DNA of 64,000 nucleotides from Agrocybe praecox. Its lineage: Eukaryota; Basidiomycota; Agaricomycetes; Agaricales; Agrocybaceae. Positions within the stretch are counted from its first letter, which is position 1, and each line of letters begins with the position of its first letter. Positions 1-11,995 of the stretch are shown piece after piece. The notes beneath the pieces are model-generated. The model saw only the letters and a program-made list of their open reading frames with translations, did not search any database and was not told where the DNA came from. The stretch covers positions 2,170,001-2,234,000 of the forward strand of contig OZ024842.1 of NCBI GenBank assembly GCA_964017145.1, written 5' to 3'. Position numbers and translations under genes: made by a program.

Positions 1-2238
1 TACAACCTGGGTGTATTACCCGCTCTTGTACAAAGTCTCCTATTTGATCTCTCCCAGGCAGTAGAGGATCGAATACGAGGAGCCTTTGATCTGAACAAAA
101 TATCGAAGGAGGCTTCCAAAGGTGGGCAAATCCTATTATATATCTGGATGTATTATATTTAAAATTTGTATATGTAGAATTGCCTCCCGCAAACTCTCCC
201 CATACTCCTCAAATGTATAGATCTCGTGTGAGGACCGAGCCCACCAACGTAACGGCCCCTCAATGGTCGGCAGCTCTTTGGGCACGTTTGGAGACGATGT
301 TTCAAGAAATGGCCGATGTTTGCATCAAGGTAAGGATTTTGAAAGGATGTATTGTGTAGGATATATTTCATACTCTATGTATAGGTGCATGCCCTTGAGA
401 AGGTATTGAAGATGAAAAAGGATGCGTCAACGCATACTATATTCTTAGACGAGGCCATGAAGGTAAAAGATATCGATCTCACAACCGCACCTTCTTTAAT
501 CTTAACACCTTCGCAGAGTTTGGAGAATACACCAAGTGCATCTTTTTGGATGGCACTGAGCCGTTCACTCCAAAAGCATTTCCAGGACTCCTCCAAAGGT
601 CCTTCTTTCGCCTATTTTATCATGCTTACATTCTGACGCACTCGGATACAGGATCCTCCTTCCTTCAACAAACTTTGTCAACAGGCCTACCTCGTCTTCT
701 ACGCCTTTTTCATGAATTCTTCGCCAAGATCGCAGTGCACACTGATACAGTATACACCGACACATATCAAAGGTCAGACATGAGGCGGACAAGAGAGCGT
801 ATCTTCGAACTAATCTATCATGATATCTAGCCCCGAAACTACCCTTATTCTGCGATCACTGACAACGATTGAAGCGCAGTATCTTTCGAGGTCTTCCAAC
901 AAAATCAACGAGGCGGTTGGCCAGGCTTTCTCAGGCGGTGCTCGGGTACCCCCAGGAGCAACTGAAGGCGTGAATGTAGCCAGGATAGTGGTCAACGAGT
1001 TGGACGCAGCACGATTCGACCCACTGTTGGTTAGAGCAGTGGCTAAAAACACGGCAACATGTCTTGATAATATTCTGTCGAGGTTAGAGAGTCTGGTAAG
1101 TTTTTCTTTATGAGACTATCTTCGTCTTCTACATTCTCACGTAAATGGCAAGGTTTCAAAGGAGCGAGCAGCTACTTCCCTGTTGAGCCCTGCGGCTAGT
1201 CCACAGCAAATATCAAATATCAACCTGGCCAATTTCCTGTATCAAGTCTGGACACGACTAGTTAACCTTAACGAGCAGCACATTCCAGCTGTTTATAACA
1301 CGTTAGAGCCTAGTATACAGGTACGTTGGCAATGGCTGTTCGCAAAGTCCTTCGTGATTAATAGATGGATTAGAGCATGAAGCAATCCTATGAACGAGTT
1401 GTAGACCCACTAGCGACCGCTATTCGCCGCGAGCTTAGTGCAATCATTGCCAAATTGCACCGAATTGACTTTTCCAAATCCAGTGATCCAGACGCTGGAA
1501 TGGGAGGTTCTAGCTTCTATATGAAAGAGCTGACAGAAAAGTTATCTTTCATAAAGAGCGAAATTATGTCCCGTTTCAATCTGGGTGATTATGGTTCAAC
1601 CTGGTTCGTCCGTTTATCATTATAAAAATCGACAACTATGCTCAACAATTGCGACAGGGTGATGTCCATCGTCAAATATGTGATCCGTATCTTTGTTTTG
1701 CACATTTCAATTGCCAATCCTCTGGGGGAGAGTGGGAAACTCCAGATGGCCAGTGACATGACGAATTTGGAGTTTTCTCTGAACGCATTCATCAGCATCG
1801 ATAATAAACGCGGGGGAAATCTCGAGTCTATTGGTGATGAATATCGGGCGCTTCGGGCTATGCGGTAAGCGACTACTTTTGTTCACAAATAATATTATGA
1901 TCATAACCACGAGAGACAGACCCTTATTTTTCCTGGAAAATAAAGAGCTAGCTTCACCTAGTCATACAGCTGGTTTGCCACCTTTGATTGTTCTACACCA
2001 TATTCTCGTCCGATCGCCGATACCGCTTCCACATAAATTACATGGATGGCAAGAGGCCGAATATGTCCGATGGGTAGATGAGCACTCTGAGGCAGAGTCT
2101 TGGACTTTGGTGGACAGTGGCCTCTCGCACTGGGAAAAAGTAGCGGAAACAGAAGGGAAGGACCTGGAAGAGGCCCTTGAATATGTTGAGCTTGCAAGAA
2201 AGGTGCTAAGCAATGCTCAGGGTGTAGTAAAGGGGTGA
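1..2238 (+). CDS. COG5: Conserved oligomeric Golgi complex subunit 5 (COG5), 3' part
   Basis: This is the C-terminal part of a COG complex subunit, a lobe B tether for retrograde vesicles inside the Golgi. The window begins inside an exon, so the start is missing. About nine short exons can be joined. Family landmarks in order are SSFLQQTLSTGLPRLLRL near 650, RSLTTIEAQYLSRS near 850, SELN-like VVNELDAARFDPLL near 990, NPLGESGKLQMASDM near 1720 and the final LLxxRGAL-like helical region ending in a stop at 2236-2238. These match the order seen in COG5 of animals and fungi. Introns of about 50-60 nt separate the exons, for example 773-829. ILV6 follows on the same strand after 145 bp. The identification rests on several separate motifs; the exact splice sites are by eye. 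Confidence 0.85.
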
Positions 2239-2308
2239 TTACGTAAACATTAGTGCTACTATACTTAATCCGAAAATGTTTTTCGTCCGAAGTTCGTTTA
2301 CATAGTTC

Positions 2309-2315
2309 GAGTCAT
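2309..2315 (-). promoter_or_regulatory. Gcn4/CpcA-type site (ATGACTC) upstream of ILV6
   Basis: The + strand reads GAGTCAT, the reverse complement of ATGACTC, which holds the full TGACTC core of the Gcn4/Cpc1 site. It lies about 70 bp before the ILV6 start. Amino-acid synthesis genes such as ILV6 are classic targets of general amino-acid control. A 7-mer can occur by chance, so this is only a candidate. Confidence 0.4.
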
Positions 2316-2383
2316 TCAATCGACTATCACCGTTTATTTGGTCTGTTCTAAGAGGCTAGACATTCACCACTCTCTCTTTCTCA

Positions 2384-3562
2384 ATGTCTGCTATGTTGCG
2401 CAACCGCGCCATCTCTGCTGCTCGGTGTCGTCTTTTCTCAACCACACCTAATGTGAGAAGACCGGAGAATGGTTCTCCAAAGCCACCTCAGCCGCCAAAA
2501 CCCATCGACGACTCGACTTCTGCTTTGGAATATAAACGGTGGCAGAGAACTCGTCCACCACCGCTTCCTGCCACAGACCTGCCCAGGTCGCGTAGCGCAG
2601 AGGAGGCCGTCACGAACATTTTGTACAACACCCCACCCCCTAGCTTGCAGCCTTTCAAAAAGTACGTCTGCCGTCTTTCGCGTAATTTCCTAGGGGTTTA
2701 ATCAGTTATTTACGCAGACATATTTTGAACTGCCTCGTTCAGAATGAGCCTGGTGTCCTCTCGCGCGTGTCTGGAATCCTTGCCGGCAGAGGATTTAACA
2801 TCGATTCCTTGGTTGTATGCCGTACGGAAATTCGTGACCTGAGTCGTATGTGTATCGTCCTCAGTGGTCAGGATGGTGTCGTCGAGCAAGCAAGGAGGCA
2901 ACTTGAGGATTTGGTGCGTAATCCCTAAGGTATCCGCCGTTCATTCAATATTGACGTATTCACAGGTCCCTGTCTGGGCCGTCCTGGATTACACGGAAAC
3001 AAAAGTCATCTCTCGCGAGCTTCTTTTGGCCAAAGTTTCCATCCTTGGTCCAGAATACTTGGAAGAACAGCTCGTCGGGGGACCTTCACACGAACCGCGG
3101 CGCGTGGGCGAAGCAGAATTCACTGACCCCAAATTAGAGCGCGAAGCCGTCCTCGCTCACAACTTTGAGCACAGCGCGCAGCCCGACCTGCACACGGTCC
3201 CCATGACGCCTTCGCAAGCGTTGCGTCTAAAACATCAGCACTTGCACTCTATCCACGTCCTGGCGGAGCAGTTTGGTGCCAGGATCGTCGATGTCAGCGA
3301 AAACAGCGTCATTGTCGAGTTAACCGCAAAGACGTCGAGAGTCGAAGCATTCCTCAGTCTGTTGAAGCCGTTCGGTATCCTTGAGGCTGCTCGAACAGGT
3401 TAGTATTCTATGATATTGTTCTTCGTGTAATGGCCTTGCTCAGCTGGATGAATAGGTCTCATGGCAATGCCTAGAACCCCAATTAAATCCGAAGACGAAG
3501 AAGGGACTGGCGCCGAAGATGATGGCGGTTCTGTCGATGCCAGCTTGCTTCCTCCTGGTTAA
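2384..3562 (+). CDS. ILV6: Acetolactate synthase regulatory (small) subunit, mitochondrial
   Basis: This is the regulatory subunit of acetohydroxyacid synthase, the first common step of valine, leucine and isoleucine synthesis. It confers valine feedback inhibition on the catalytic Ilv2 subunit in mitochondria. Four exons join cleanly: 2384-2661, 2718-2913, 2967-3398 and 3456-3562. The N-terminus (MSAMLRNRAISAARCRLFST) is basic and lacks acids, as in a mitochondrial presequence. The ACT domain follows, with NCLVQNEPGVLSRVSGIL and RGFNIDSLVV. The second ACT-like part includes HVLAEQFGARIVDVSENSVI and SLLKPFGILEAARTG. The C-terminus carries an acidic Glu/Asp/Gly tail. The start is the first ATG in the frame of the presequence. 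A TGACTC site lies about 70 bp upstream. Confidence 0.95.
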
Positions 3563-4321
3563 CCGCCCCGTAATATTCATCGGGGGATAATGTTAAAAGG
3601 TGATTTATCAATATCAAAAAAGATATCAAGTACATCTGTTCTTTAAATAAGTACGAGTAATTCATGGAATAATCTCTTGTTCGATGGAAGCGGAGTCACG
3701 CACTATATAAATATTGGCGAAGAAACGAGGAGGGACAATGAAAAGTTCTTGTTGTTTGGCTTTGTTTGTTCTCATTGTTCGATATAGCTGGCACGCCCGC
3801 CTCCCAGGGTTGCCCCAAGAATACGCCTCATTGCAAGCAGGGTCGGAATCCAGCACAACACCTTCCTGATGTGTCTAATGCAAATTTTCATTGGTGGTCA
3901 TGAAGGGGGAAATATCAAGTTACAGGTTTTACAGAGAATATGATGATGATGATGATATAGACAGTATGCAAAAGACAACATAGTGAGAGATGTGTTAAAT
4001 TAAGGGATGAGATAGTTAAGCTGAAAGGATAGTTAGTTGAAAGGAGACGCTTCAAGCATCAAGTTGAAAGGGGAATCTAGAGGGAATAAAAGACGACGAC
4101 AACCGACATGAAAACACTTCGAATATAGTGATGGGATATTTGGGGCATGACGAAAGCGTAGGTCGTTAAGAAGATCGGTCATGAGGGTTATAGCAAATAA
4201 GAAAACAAGCGTACGAAAAAGAGAAAGAAAGCAGATCGGAAACAGAAGGAAAATACGATAAACATAGCATTTGGACGGGAATGGGTGGGAAGGGAAAGAT
4301 GGGAGTAAGTTCGTGACTGTA
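3563..4321. other. Intergenic, convergent 3' ends; short GAT microsatellite
   Basis: This 759-bp gap lies between the 3' end of ILV6 and the 3' end of the HMG-box gene on the opposite strand, so it should hold two 3' UTRs. The only structure I see is a short TGA/GAT repeat (about five units) at 3941-3956 and purine-rich sequence after it. No reading frame in it looks coding and I see no RNA gene. Confidence 0.6.
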
Positions 4322-5930
4322 TCATGAAGAGACGCGAGGGCTTTGCCCTAACACCTGCTCCTGAACAAAGGGTGAGTGTGCCCAATTACCACCTACGCGA
4401 CGCGTGGATGAATGCGAAGCTCCTGCTGGTGGGGTATAAGTCGCCGTCGGTTCAGCGGGCTGTGGTTGAGGTTGGGAAACATGGGATGACATCTCTTCCA
4501 GGAAGTCGGGGGGTATAGTGTAGGTTGGGGGGGCAGGGGTATGTTGAATAGGGGGATAATCGGAAGGTAGAAAACTATTTTGAAAGTCGGGAACATCCAT
4601 ATTTGAAAACGCGTCATTACCATTACCAAAGTCGAACGGATCGTTCAGAGCATGTCCATTAACAGGATAGTCAAAATAAGGGGCCTGCATCTGCATGGGA
4701 TGGACGCCAATGGAAACTTCGATTTCGTCCTGCGGCTGGGGCGCGAAGTTTGACATGTCGATCCCGTGAAGTAAATACACTTCATTGGAGAAATCGAAAT
4801 CATCAGCCTGGTTCAGATAATCATTGCCTAGTGTAAAGTTCAACATATCCTAAAAAACAAAGAGTTCAATCAGATGGAAAAAGTAGAACAAAAGAAAAAC
4901 GAACATCGAGGCTGGAGAACCCGTCATCAGGCACCTCCGGGGCTGGGGGGTTCTGGCTGTACCACAATGCTTGTTCATCGTCGACGATAGGCGCGTAGGA
5001 CTTCCATGGCTCAGCCTCAAGGGGAGGAAGCTGCTGATCTTTCCATGGCTCGGGCTCAAGTGGAGGGAGCTGCTGATCATGGATAGTAGTTGGAGAAGCG
5101 ATGTGGGGGTAAGTTGTAGGAGGCAGATTGGGGGTTAGGAGAGCATTTGGTGGAGGGATGGGTGAAACGCTAGATGTATTGCCTGTCGAGGGACTGCCTG
5201 CGGTATCACTTGGAGAAGAAGCTAGGGAAAGAGGGGGCGAAGGGCCTGCTGGACCGCATTGGAGGTGAGGATAGAGCTGAGGGTATGGTTGGGGAGGAGG
5301 AACAGGATAATAGTATGATATGCCAACAGATGGACCTGCGTACATGGGGTGAAGAACAGGCGGAGGTTCCTGACGACCCCTTCTCGACTTGGCCGCGCGT
5401 TTAGCCTCCCGTTGTTGCTTTTGGATTTCTTTTTCCCGTTCTTTGTCTTGTTTCTTCTTAGGCCGATAACGATAGCCGGGGTATAGCAGTTGGTGACGAG
5501 CTTTTCCTTCCTCTGCAAGTCTTTCATACTTGGCGCGCACTTCCTCAGATTCCTCTCGCCACATCTTACCGATGATGGCAGAGACTTCAGCCTGAGAACG
5601 GCGCGGTTCGCCTGGTCCTACAGGCGGGAGATCCTTGAGCTTGTCTGCTCGATAGATGATCCATGAGTTGCCCGGTCTAGGAGGATTGACTTCGGGGGCG
5701 GACACCTCTCGCGGAGGAGCGACGTCCGCCAAATAAGTGGAGGATGCTAGGGACGAAATTGTGAAAGATGGTGTATGAAAGAAAGCGATGGAGTGCAAAC
5801 AACCTTCCAACGAGTACTCTATTTGTTGCGTCTTGTTTGTCCCATCAACTGCATGTGACTTTCCGCATATCCTAAACAGGACTTTGCAATTCTCACGAAA
5901 AACTAATATGCGATAATTTGAAATCTTCAT
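4322..5930 (-). CDS. HMG-box transcription factor (MATA-HMG type)
   Basis: This is a likely sequence-specific nuclear DNA-binding regulator. Two exons join at a 55-nt intron (4850-4904), giving about 517 residues. The HMG box spans roughly residues 84-160, with PRPGNSWIIYRADKL at its start, EVSAIIGKMWREESEEVRAK in the middle and LLYPGYRYRPKKK at the end. This is the pattern of mating-type and pheromone-response HMG proteins rather than of HMGB proteins. A Lys/Arg-rich stretch after the box could be a nuclear signal. The rest is rich in Pro, Ser and Gln and has a 13-residue unit present twice in tandem (DQQLPPLExEPWK, 5001-5078). The ATG at 5930 opens the frame, but residues 1-70 look poorly conserved, so an unseen 5' intron or another start is possible. 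It could be a Prf1-, Ste11- or Rox1-like factor; I cannot decide which. Confidence 0.8.
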
Positions 5931-5986
5931 GCGTTACATATTTGTAGTACAATGGGAGGAAGACAATGAACAATGAGCAGAAAAAA

Positions 5987-6872
5987 TTAGTAACCTGTCA
6001 AAAGGGGAATCAGCAAATTGGCCATGCAATAGATGGGAAACACGGGCTGACCTCCCGAGTTGCCGCCGTAGCCTCCGCTGTAGCCTCCAGAGCCCTGGTT
6101 GTATCCTCCACCGCCATAACCACCGGAGCCTCCTCCGCCACCTTGGTTGTATCCTCCTCCGCCGTAGCCGCCAGAGCCGCCGCCTCCCTGGTTATATCCT
6201 CCGCCGTAGCCACCGCTGCCTCCTCCGCCATAACCTCCTCCTCCTCCACTATAACCTCCTCCTCCTCCGCCGTAGCCTACGCGAATAAAATTATTTTCAA
6301 ATCAAATGCAAAGTTATAAAAGCAGCGAACCACCGCCTCCACCTCCGCCTCCACCGCGGGCGTTTGCGAGGTTAACTTTGATGCGTCTGCCATCGAGCTC
6401 TTGTTCGTTCAAGCCAGCAATGGCATTTTCTGCCTCTGAAGATTGGCTAAATGTAACGAATCCAAATCCACGGGAGCGACCCGTGTCGCGATCGCGCATG
6501 ACGACAGACTAAACGAGAATAGCGGTCAACTCATCCTTACGCGAACGAAGCATTCACACAGCGAGCGCGCAAGACATCATAAACAGATAAGAAAAGAGAT
6601 AAGATTGCGCACATCAAGAACCTGTCCGAAATCGGAGAATGCCTAACACAAGCCATGGTAAGGAACGACAATCACGAGAAATGCAGAGTTGGACAGAAAC
6701 CCGTAGCAACAACTGACTTGACGAAGGGTATCATCCGTTGTGTTCCAACTCAAATTGCTACATGATGCACAAATCAATCATTATCAGTCGAACTCCCCCC
6801 GAGGCCAGGAGAAGCTGCATGCAAAACGGATGCAAAGGCACAGACTAACCCAACATATACTTTAGCAGCCAT
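5987..6872 (-). CDS. Glycine-rich RNA-binding protein with one RRM
   Basis: This is a small RNA-binding protein of about 165 residues, like the cold-induced GRP/CIRP family. The exons splice in frame: MAAKVYVG, then NLSWNTTDDTLRQ, then AFSDFGQVLD, then SVVMRDRDTGRSRGFGFVTF and onward. Both RNA-contact motifs are intact: RNP2 is VYVGNL near residue 5 and RNP1 is RGFGFVTF near residue 44. After the RRM (about residue 85) comes a Gly/Tyr/Asn/Gln tail of repeats such as GGYGGGGYNQGGG, likely disordered and prone to condensate formation. The tail exon is GC-rich and pure glycine codons run over the intron near 6300. A last small exon adds only GY and the stop at 5987-5989. The start is the ATG at 6870-6872, directly before RNP2, as is usual for the family. 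Confidence 0.9.
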
Positions 6873-7470
6873 CACTAAGGATCTTTACAATGGGAACTGA
6901 TAACCGAAAACGAAAAACCGAGACCGAAACTCGTAAAGAAGGACTGTGGTGGTTGGAAATCAAGAGGGTTTCGATCAAATTGCCCTTTATATACCGCCCC
7001 GCCTCTTTTCGGACTCCGCTTTGCGACTGATTCATACCAATTGAAGCCCCTTCTTGGTCAAATTTCCTGACCCGCCACTTTTGGCTTCCAAAGTCTCGTA
7101 AACTTGTCTTCTCGACGCAACGAGGCCATTCAAGATAGCAACCGACCTGCCACATGTCCATTCCTGTATTACTCTTTCGTCCGCCCCTCATGGAAAGAAT
7201 CCTTCCTTCATGTCAGGTTTGACACCAGCTCAGAACAAACTATATGTGTATTCGTAACGCATGAGAGAGAATCGGAAAATCGTGAACATGAAAAACAAAA
7301 TGCATCTAATCAAGATGTGCAGTAGATGAAGCTGAGGTCAGGTGTGCAAATTCGAGACTATGAAAGATTGGAAGATAGAAACGTGTAGAGTCATAAAATG
7401 TCATGAGTAGAAATGAAAGGAGAGAGAGAAAGAAAGGGGAACCAGGAAAGAGAAAGACTATGACAGCGCG
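6873..7470. other. Intergenic: promoter of the RRM gene and 3' UTR of the ABC gene
   Basis: About 600 bp separate two genes transcribed in the same (-) direction. The part next to 6873 must hold the RRM gene promoter and the part next to 7470 the 3' UTR of the transporter. I found no convincing reading frame, RNA gene or repeat. Confidence 0.55.
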
Positions 7471-10400
7471 TTACAATGTTCCCTTCTTATTTTTGTCCTT
7501 CTTCAACTTCTTGGATTTTCCCTTGTCATCGCCCTTGATACTGCCTGCCGGACTGTCATTTGAGGTGCCGGCAGTGCTGCTTTCTGCACGAGACGAATCG
7601 TCTACAGAAACCCTGGGAGACTGGTCGCGCTTGAGGCCAGGGATGCCAGGGATGATTGACGATGAAGAACCCTTGCGGGTGGTGAGAGAGATTCTACGTG
7701 CTAGGCGTTGGAAATTTTGGGAAGAGATGCGCTTTCTTTTGGGCTCACTCTCTGGATCTGGAGTACCCGTTCGCGAAGGAGGCGAATTAACACTGATACC
7801 GAAAGTAACTCCAGGAGAAACTACTGGGATGGGTGCCACAGGGGGGGTTTCGTCCTGTCTTTGAATATCAGACTGATCATCAGAAGTAGGGAAGGCGATG
7901 GGGGCAGAGGTGACAGCAGCTACGGCAGGAATTTCTGCAGGTTTCGACGCATCGAGTGCCTCCACTTCAACATCCTGCTTCTGTTCTGTAGGTTCTTGTG
8001 GTGCATCAACATTGTCCGAGTTCGATGGCTGCTGGGTTTCTGGAATCACATTAGAAGTATCTTGAGCAGTTGCAGGTGCTTCTTCATCATTGGTCAAAGG
8101 TTCAGCAGCAGCTGGGAACGGTACATCCACAATATCCTGTGGACGGGCTTCCCCAACTTGCTCCGCAGTTTCAACGTTGTATCCCGAGATTTCTTTCTTG
8201 ATGCTGTTCCCACCTATTGAAATAGCAGGGTCCTCGTTGGCGGAAACTTGATCAGCCCACATCGCCGCGAATAGTCCATCGAGTTCGATCAACTCTTTAA
8301 AGCTGCCTTGCTCCGCAACTTGCCCGTCTTTAAGAACAAGAATACTAAGAGAAGGTCAGTTGCAAACTTAAAATGACCGAGTGTATATAACGTACATATC
8401 AGCGGATGCTATGGTCTGAAAGATAATAAAAATAAGCAACGAAACAAATCAGTTTAAATGACGAGACGTACTGATAGCCTGTGCGCAATGGATAGCGAAG
8501 AACGGCCTTGAACAAGGTTCTGAAGTGCCTTTTGAATATCCTTCTCCGTAGAAGTGTCAAGTGCGCTAGTAATAATAAGTTAACAAATGTGGTCCACTCA
8601 TTGAGTTTAGATAATTTACCTAGTGGCTTCATCCAACAGCAGGATAGGAGGGTTTTTGAGAAGAGTCCTAGCAATAGCAACCCGTTGTTTTTCGCCCCCA
8701 CTCAAACGCACTCCACGTTCTCCAACTTTCGTGTTGTAACCTAACACAACATCAGCCTTCGTAAGTGAAGAGTCAATATGGTCTATAATTACCATCTGGG
8801 AAGGTGGTAATACGTTCATGCATCTGGGCAGACCTAGCAGCAGCTTCGATTTCTTCTGGAGTTGAACCAAACTTGCCATAACTAGTTACACATATAAGAA
8901 ATCATTTTAGATCAGAAGCGATTTGTGTCATACCCGATATTATAACCAATGCTGGAATTGAAAAGGACAGAGTCCTGTGGGACGACACCAATTGCCTGTC
9001 GCAAGCTCTTTTGTGTGACATCCCTAAAGACAACATTAAGAGAACTGAGTGAGTATATGCAGTATTAATGTTACCCACCTAATATCTTGACCATCGATCA
9101 GGATTCTTCCTTGTCCTTCACCTAAGTCATAGAAGCGGTACAACAGGCGTAGGATGGTGGACTTTCCGGCCCCTGATTCACCGACGAGGGCAACAGATCC
9201 GCCTTTTGGGACTTTGAAAGAAACGCCATTAAGGGCAGAGTTTCGGCCATCATAGGAGAAATGAACATCGTCTAGAATATGGTCCTTTAAGTTTTCATTC
9301 CCAAGATAAGGGTAAAGGCACCTACCAAATTCAATCTCTCCATCGAAGATGACGAGATCCTTAGCATCTGGTTTGTCATTGACCTCGGTCGGTTCGTTCA
9401 ATAACGCAAGAAGCTTCTCAGTATCCACCAAAGACTGGTTAATGGATCGGTATATGTATCCTAATTGATTTAGAGGGCCATAAAGCTGTAACGAAATGGT
9501 TGAGTCAGGAAGAAGATACACAAAAAAGGCGACAAAGGTACCTGTGCAAGGTACGTAATAAAGAAGACAAATTTGCTGGAATCAGGCTCTTCGGCGGAAG
9601 TTATTTCGCGGGCAACGATTAATGAACCGACAAGGAGCCCAGATGTCTATGCGCATAAAATGAGTAAAAATAGAAAAATATTGTCAAGGAATCCTTACAA
9701 TGATGAAGTTCTGGACGAGATTCAAAAGGTTCAAAGACACTAGATGATGCTATAAGAGGATTGAACAAGAAAATGGTCGGAAGACGTTCACTCACTTATG
9801 ACTTTGTATTCCAAGGCCTGATATTCACGTATGGCCTCAGCGTATCGTTCACCTTCGTGTTCCTCGCCCCCGAAGTACTTGACCGTCTCGTAATTTAACA
9901 AACAATCGGTATGGATACCGCGAGTGACGATGTCACGCTCGTTCATTTGGCGACGTAGACGAGTCCTCCATTGAGTTAAGAGGACACTGGCGGCGACTAA
10001 AATACACATCATCAGTACAATATTTCGCAATGTCATAGGATGATAATAGATACCATATGCAAACATAACACAAAAAATCACCAGGCCCAGCGTCCATTTG
10101 AAAATGATACAAAAGGCAATCAAAGCGACGGTAATATCAATGAAGGTCGGAAGTATATTGAATAGAACCAGCTAAAAAAAATCGCTTGAACACACAAAAG
10201 TGGGAAAGAAATATCTTTGAGACATACTTCGAGAGTGTGATTGATAGCAGCACCACGGTCCAAGACTCTCAGAACTTCCCCGGTTTTGCGATGGGTGTGC
10301 CATGCGAAAGAGAGATTGAGTAGATGATCAAAAGACAACTGCGACATCTCTGAAGAATTATTTAGCTTTGAAAAGAAAGTGCCATATTTGCATACGTACC

Positions 10401-11757
10401 CCTGTCCGAATATTGCATGACTGGGGCCCAGAGGCACTAATGGAACTGATATGAGATCATTTTCAACAAGAATGAGGAACAACATACGTCTCTTATGGCA
10501 GACAAACCACCACTTCCTTGTAAGAAGCGGAAGCCTGCATACGCGAATATGTAAGGCCATGGCGATCCTGCAGTATGGCCCTCAAGAATATTGACAAGCT
10601 TGGCCAAAGTAAGAGGCATTGCCAAATTGATCACGCGACCAATCAACAAGATGACGATGCACAGGGCCTACATTTAGTTCAGATGTCTGGTTGTTGACAA
10701 ATTGTAAAGAAAAATAATTACAGCTAGAAATTGCAAAGATGCGTTGTCCTTGGGCCATAGGTAAGGAGAGATGCGACGAACGCGTCTCCAGATTTCGCCC
10801 CAACTTGGTTCAAAGGATATTTCGGGCTTGCTGTCCAACTATGGAACTGTTAACATTTTTATGATCAATATATATATACTATACATACCTTCCCATCAGG
10901 TACTGTAGAAGTAGACGGCGCAGGTGTGGCGGCCCGTGTGGCTGGTACGGAACCTGGGAGGGCGGAACGAGTGGTGCGGAAAGTGCCGTACTTGCTGCTC
11001 TCTCCGTTGTGGCTAGAAATAGGGGCTAGCCCTTCTGAGGGATGGGCAGCGGTCCCTGGCGGAAGCAGAAGTGAAGACGCAGTGGGTTCAACCTCTGTTG
11101 TCTCGACATCATCGTAAGTCTGGATGGTGTTATATGTCACGCGAGGTGATGTGAGGCCGACAAGCAAAAGTGCCAAAAGTAAGACTCGAAAAGCGGGCAG
11201 AATGATGTGGATAGTTGTGCGGATAGAAAATTGGGGTGCTTGAAAGTTAACGTGAGTACGCTTGTTGAATTTGCAGCTAAACACCACTCACGCAATTCGC
11301 CTAGTCGCAAATGAAGTGCGAGTAACACGGCTAGGGTCAAATCCAAGGCCAATGCAGCAGTAACTGCCACTTTGATTCTACTCATCAACCAGACTGTCAC
11401 ACCATGGATATCTTTCCATGTTCCAAGTGCAGCCAAACCGGAGAATGCAATCACACCAATTACGGTGTTGATTGGAATCCCCGAGTGACGCGGCCAGTCG
11501 TGGTCAATGACGGCGAAAACGACGAAAGAAAGACCGTCAGCGAGATATGTAAAAGCAATAGATGTAAGCAAAGCAAGTAAGAGAGCCCGTCGAGGGACTG
11601 CATTGGCAACTACGACGGGTGTGATTGGAGAAGGGGAAGAAGGAAGGGTTGAATGGACGAAAAAAAGAGATAAAGTCGTAACAAGGACGATGGTTGGAGA
11701 AAGAACGCGTGCAACAAAAGTTGGAACTAGCGGCGTTGCCAGATCCATGAGCATCAT
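7471..11757 (-). CDS. HMT1/ABCB6-type ABC half-transporter (heavy metal tolerance family)
   Basis: This is an ABC transporter with one membrane domain and one nucleotide-binding domain, preceded by an extra hydrophobic N-terminal domain. That layout is typical of HMT1/ABCB6 proteins of vacuole or mitochondria, which move metal or porphyrin conjugates. The gene has a dozen or so exons. The first (11757 to about 11292) encodes several hydrophobic segments. The TMD has the family motif [13 protein letters not shown] near 9880. In the NBD, Walker A is GESGAGKST, the Q-loop region is [10 protein letters not shown], the signature is [16 protein letters not shown] and the Walker B/D-loop is [14 protein letters not shown], followed by AHRLSTI. 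After the NBD an unusual tail of some 250 residues rich in Ser, Pro, Ala and Glu ends in a Lys-rich [15 protein letters not shown]. The start is the first of two adjacent ATGs; no ATG lies upstream in frame. Confidence 0.9.
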
Positions 11758-11995
11758 AGCTATCGACTTGTATGACTTCCTCTGTCGTGGACTCGAGAGT
11801 CTGACGACAAGGAAAAGAATGAGAGACAGAAAAGAGTCAGGAGTACTCAGACAAGGTGCCTTCTTAAACACGTGCTGTCCCTTAAGCGCGATAACACAAT
11901 TCAACGATAACACTAGCTACAGTCTACTACATATTTATATATACTAACAGAGAGAATGAGCCATAATCTTTTTATTTATTGCATCTACTCACTGT

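Noticed and set aside
6010..6249. Long frame rich in Glu and Ala on the - strand, and a Ser/Ala/Val-rich one on + in the same place
   Set aside because: They are other frames of the Gly-rich repeat tail of the RRM protein; the GGY/YNQ frame follows on in phase from a clear RRM.
7403..8220. Two long + strand frames opposite the ABC transporter tail
   Set aside because: They mirror a Ser/Pro-rich coding tail; the - strand frame continues in phase from the NBD.
11758..11913. Longer N-terminus for the ABC transporter
   Set aside because: The frame opens with GTG, not ATG; the first ATG is at 11757.
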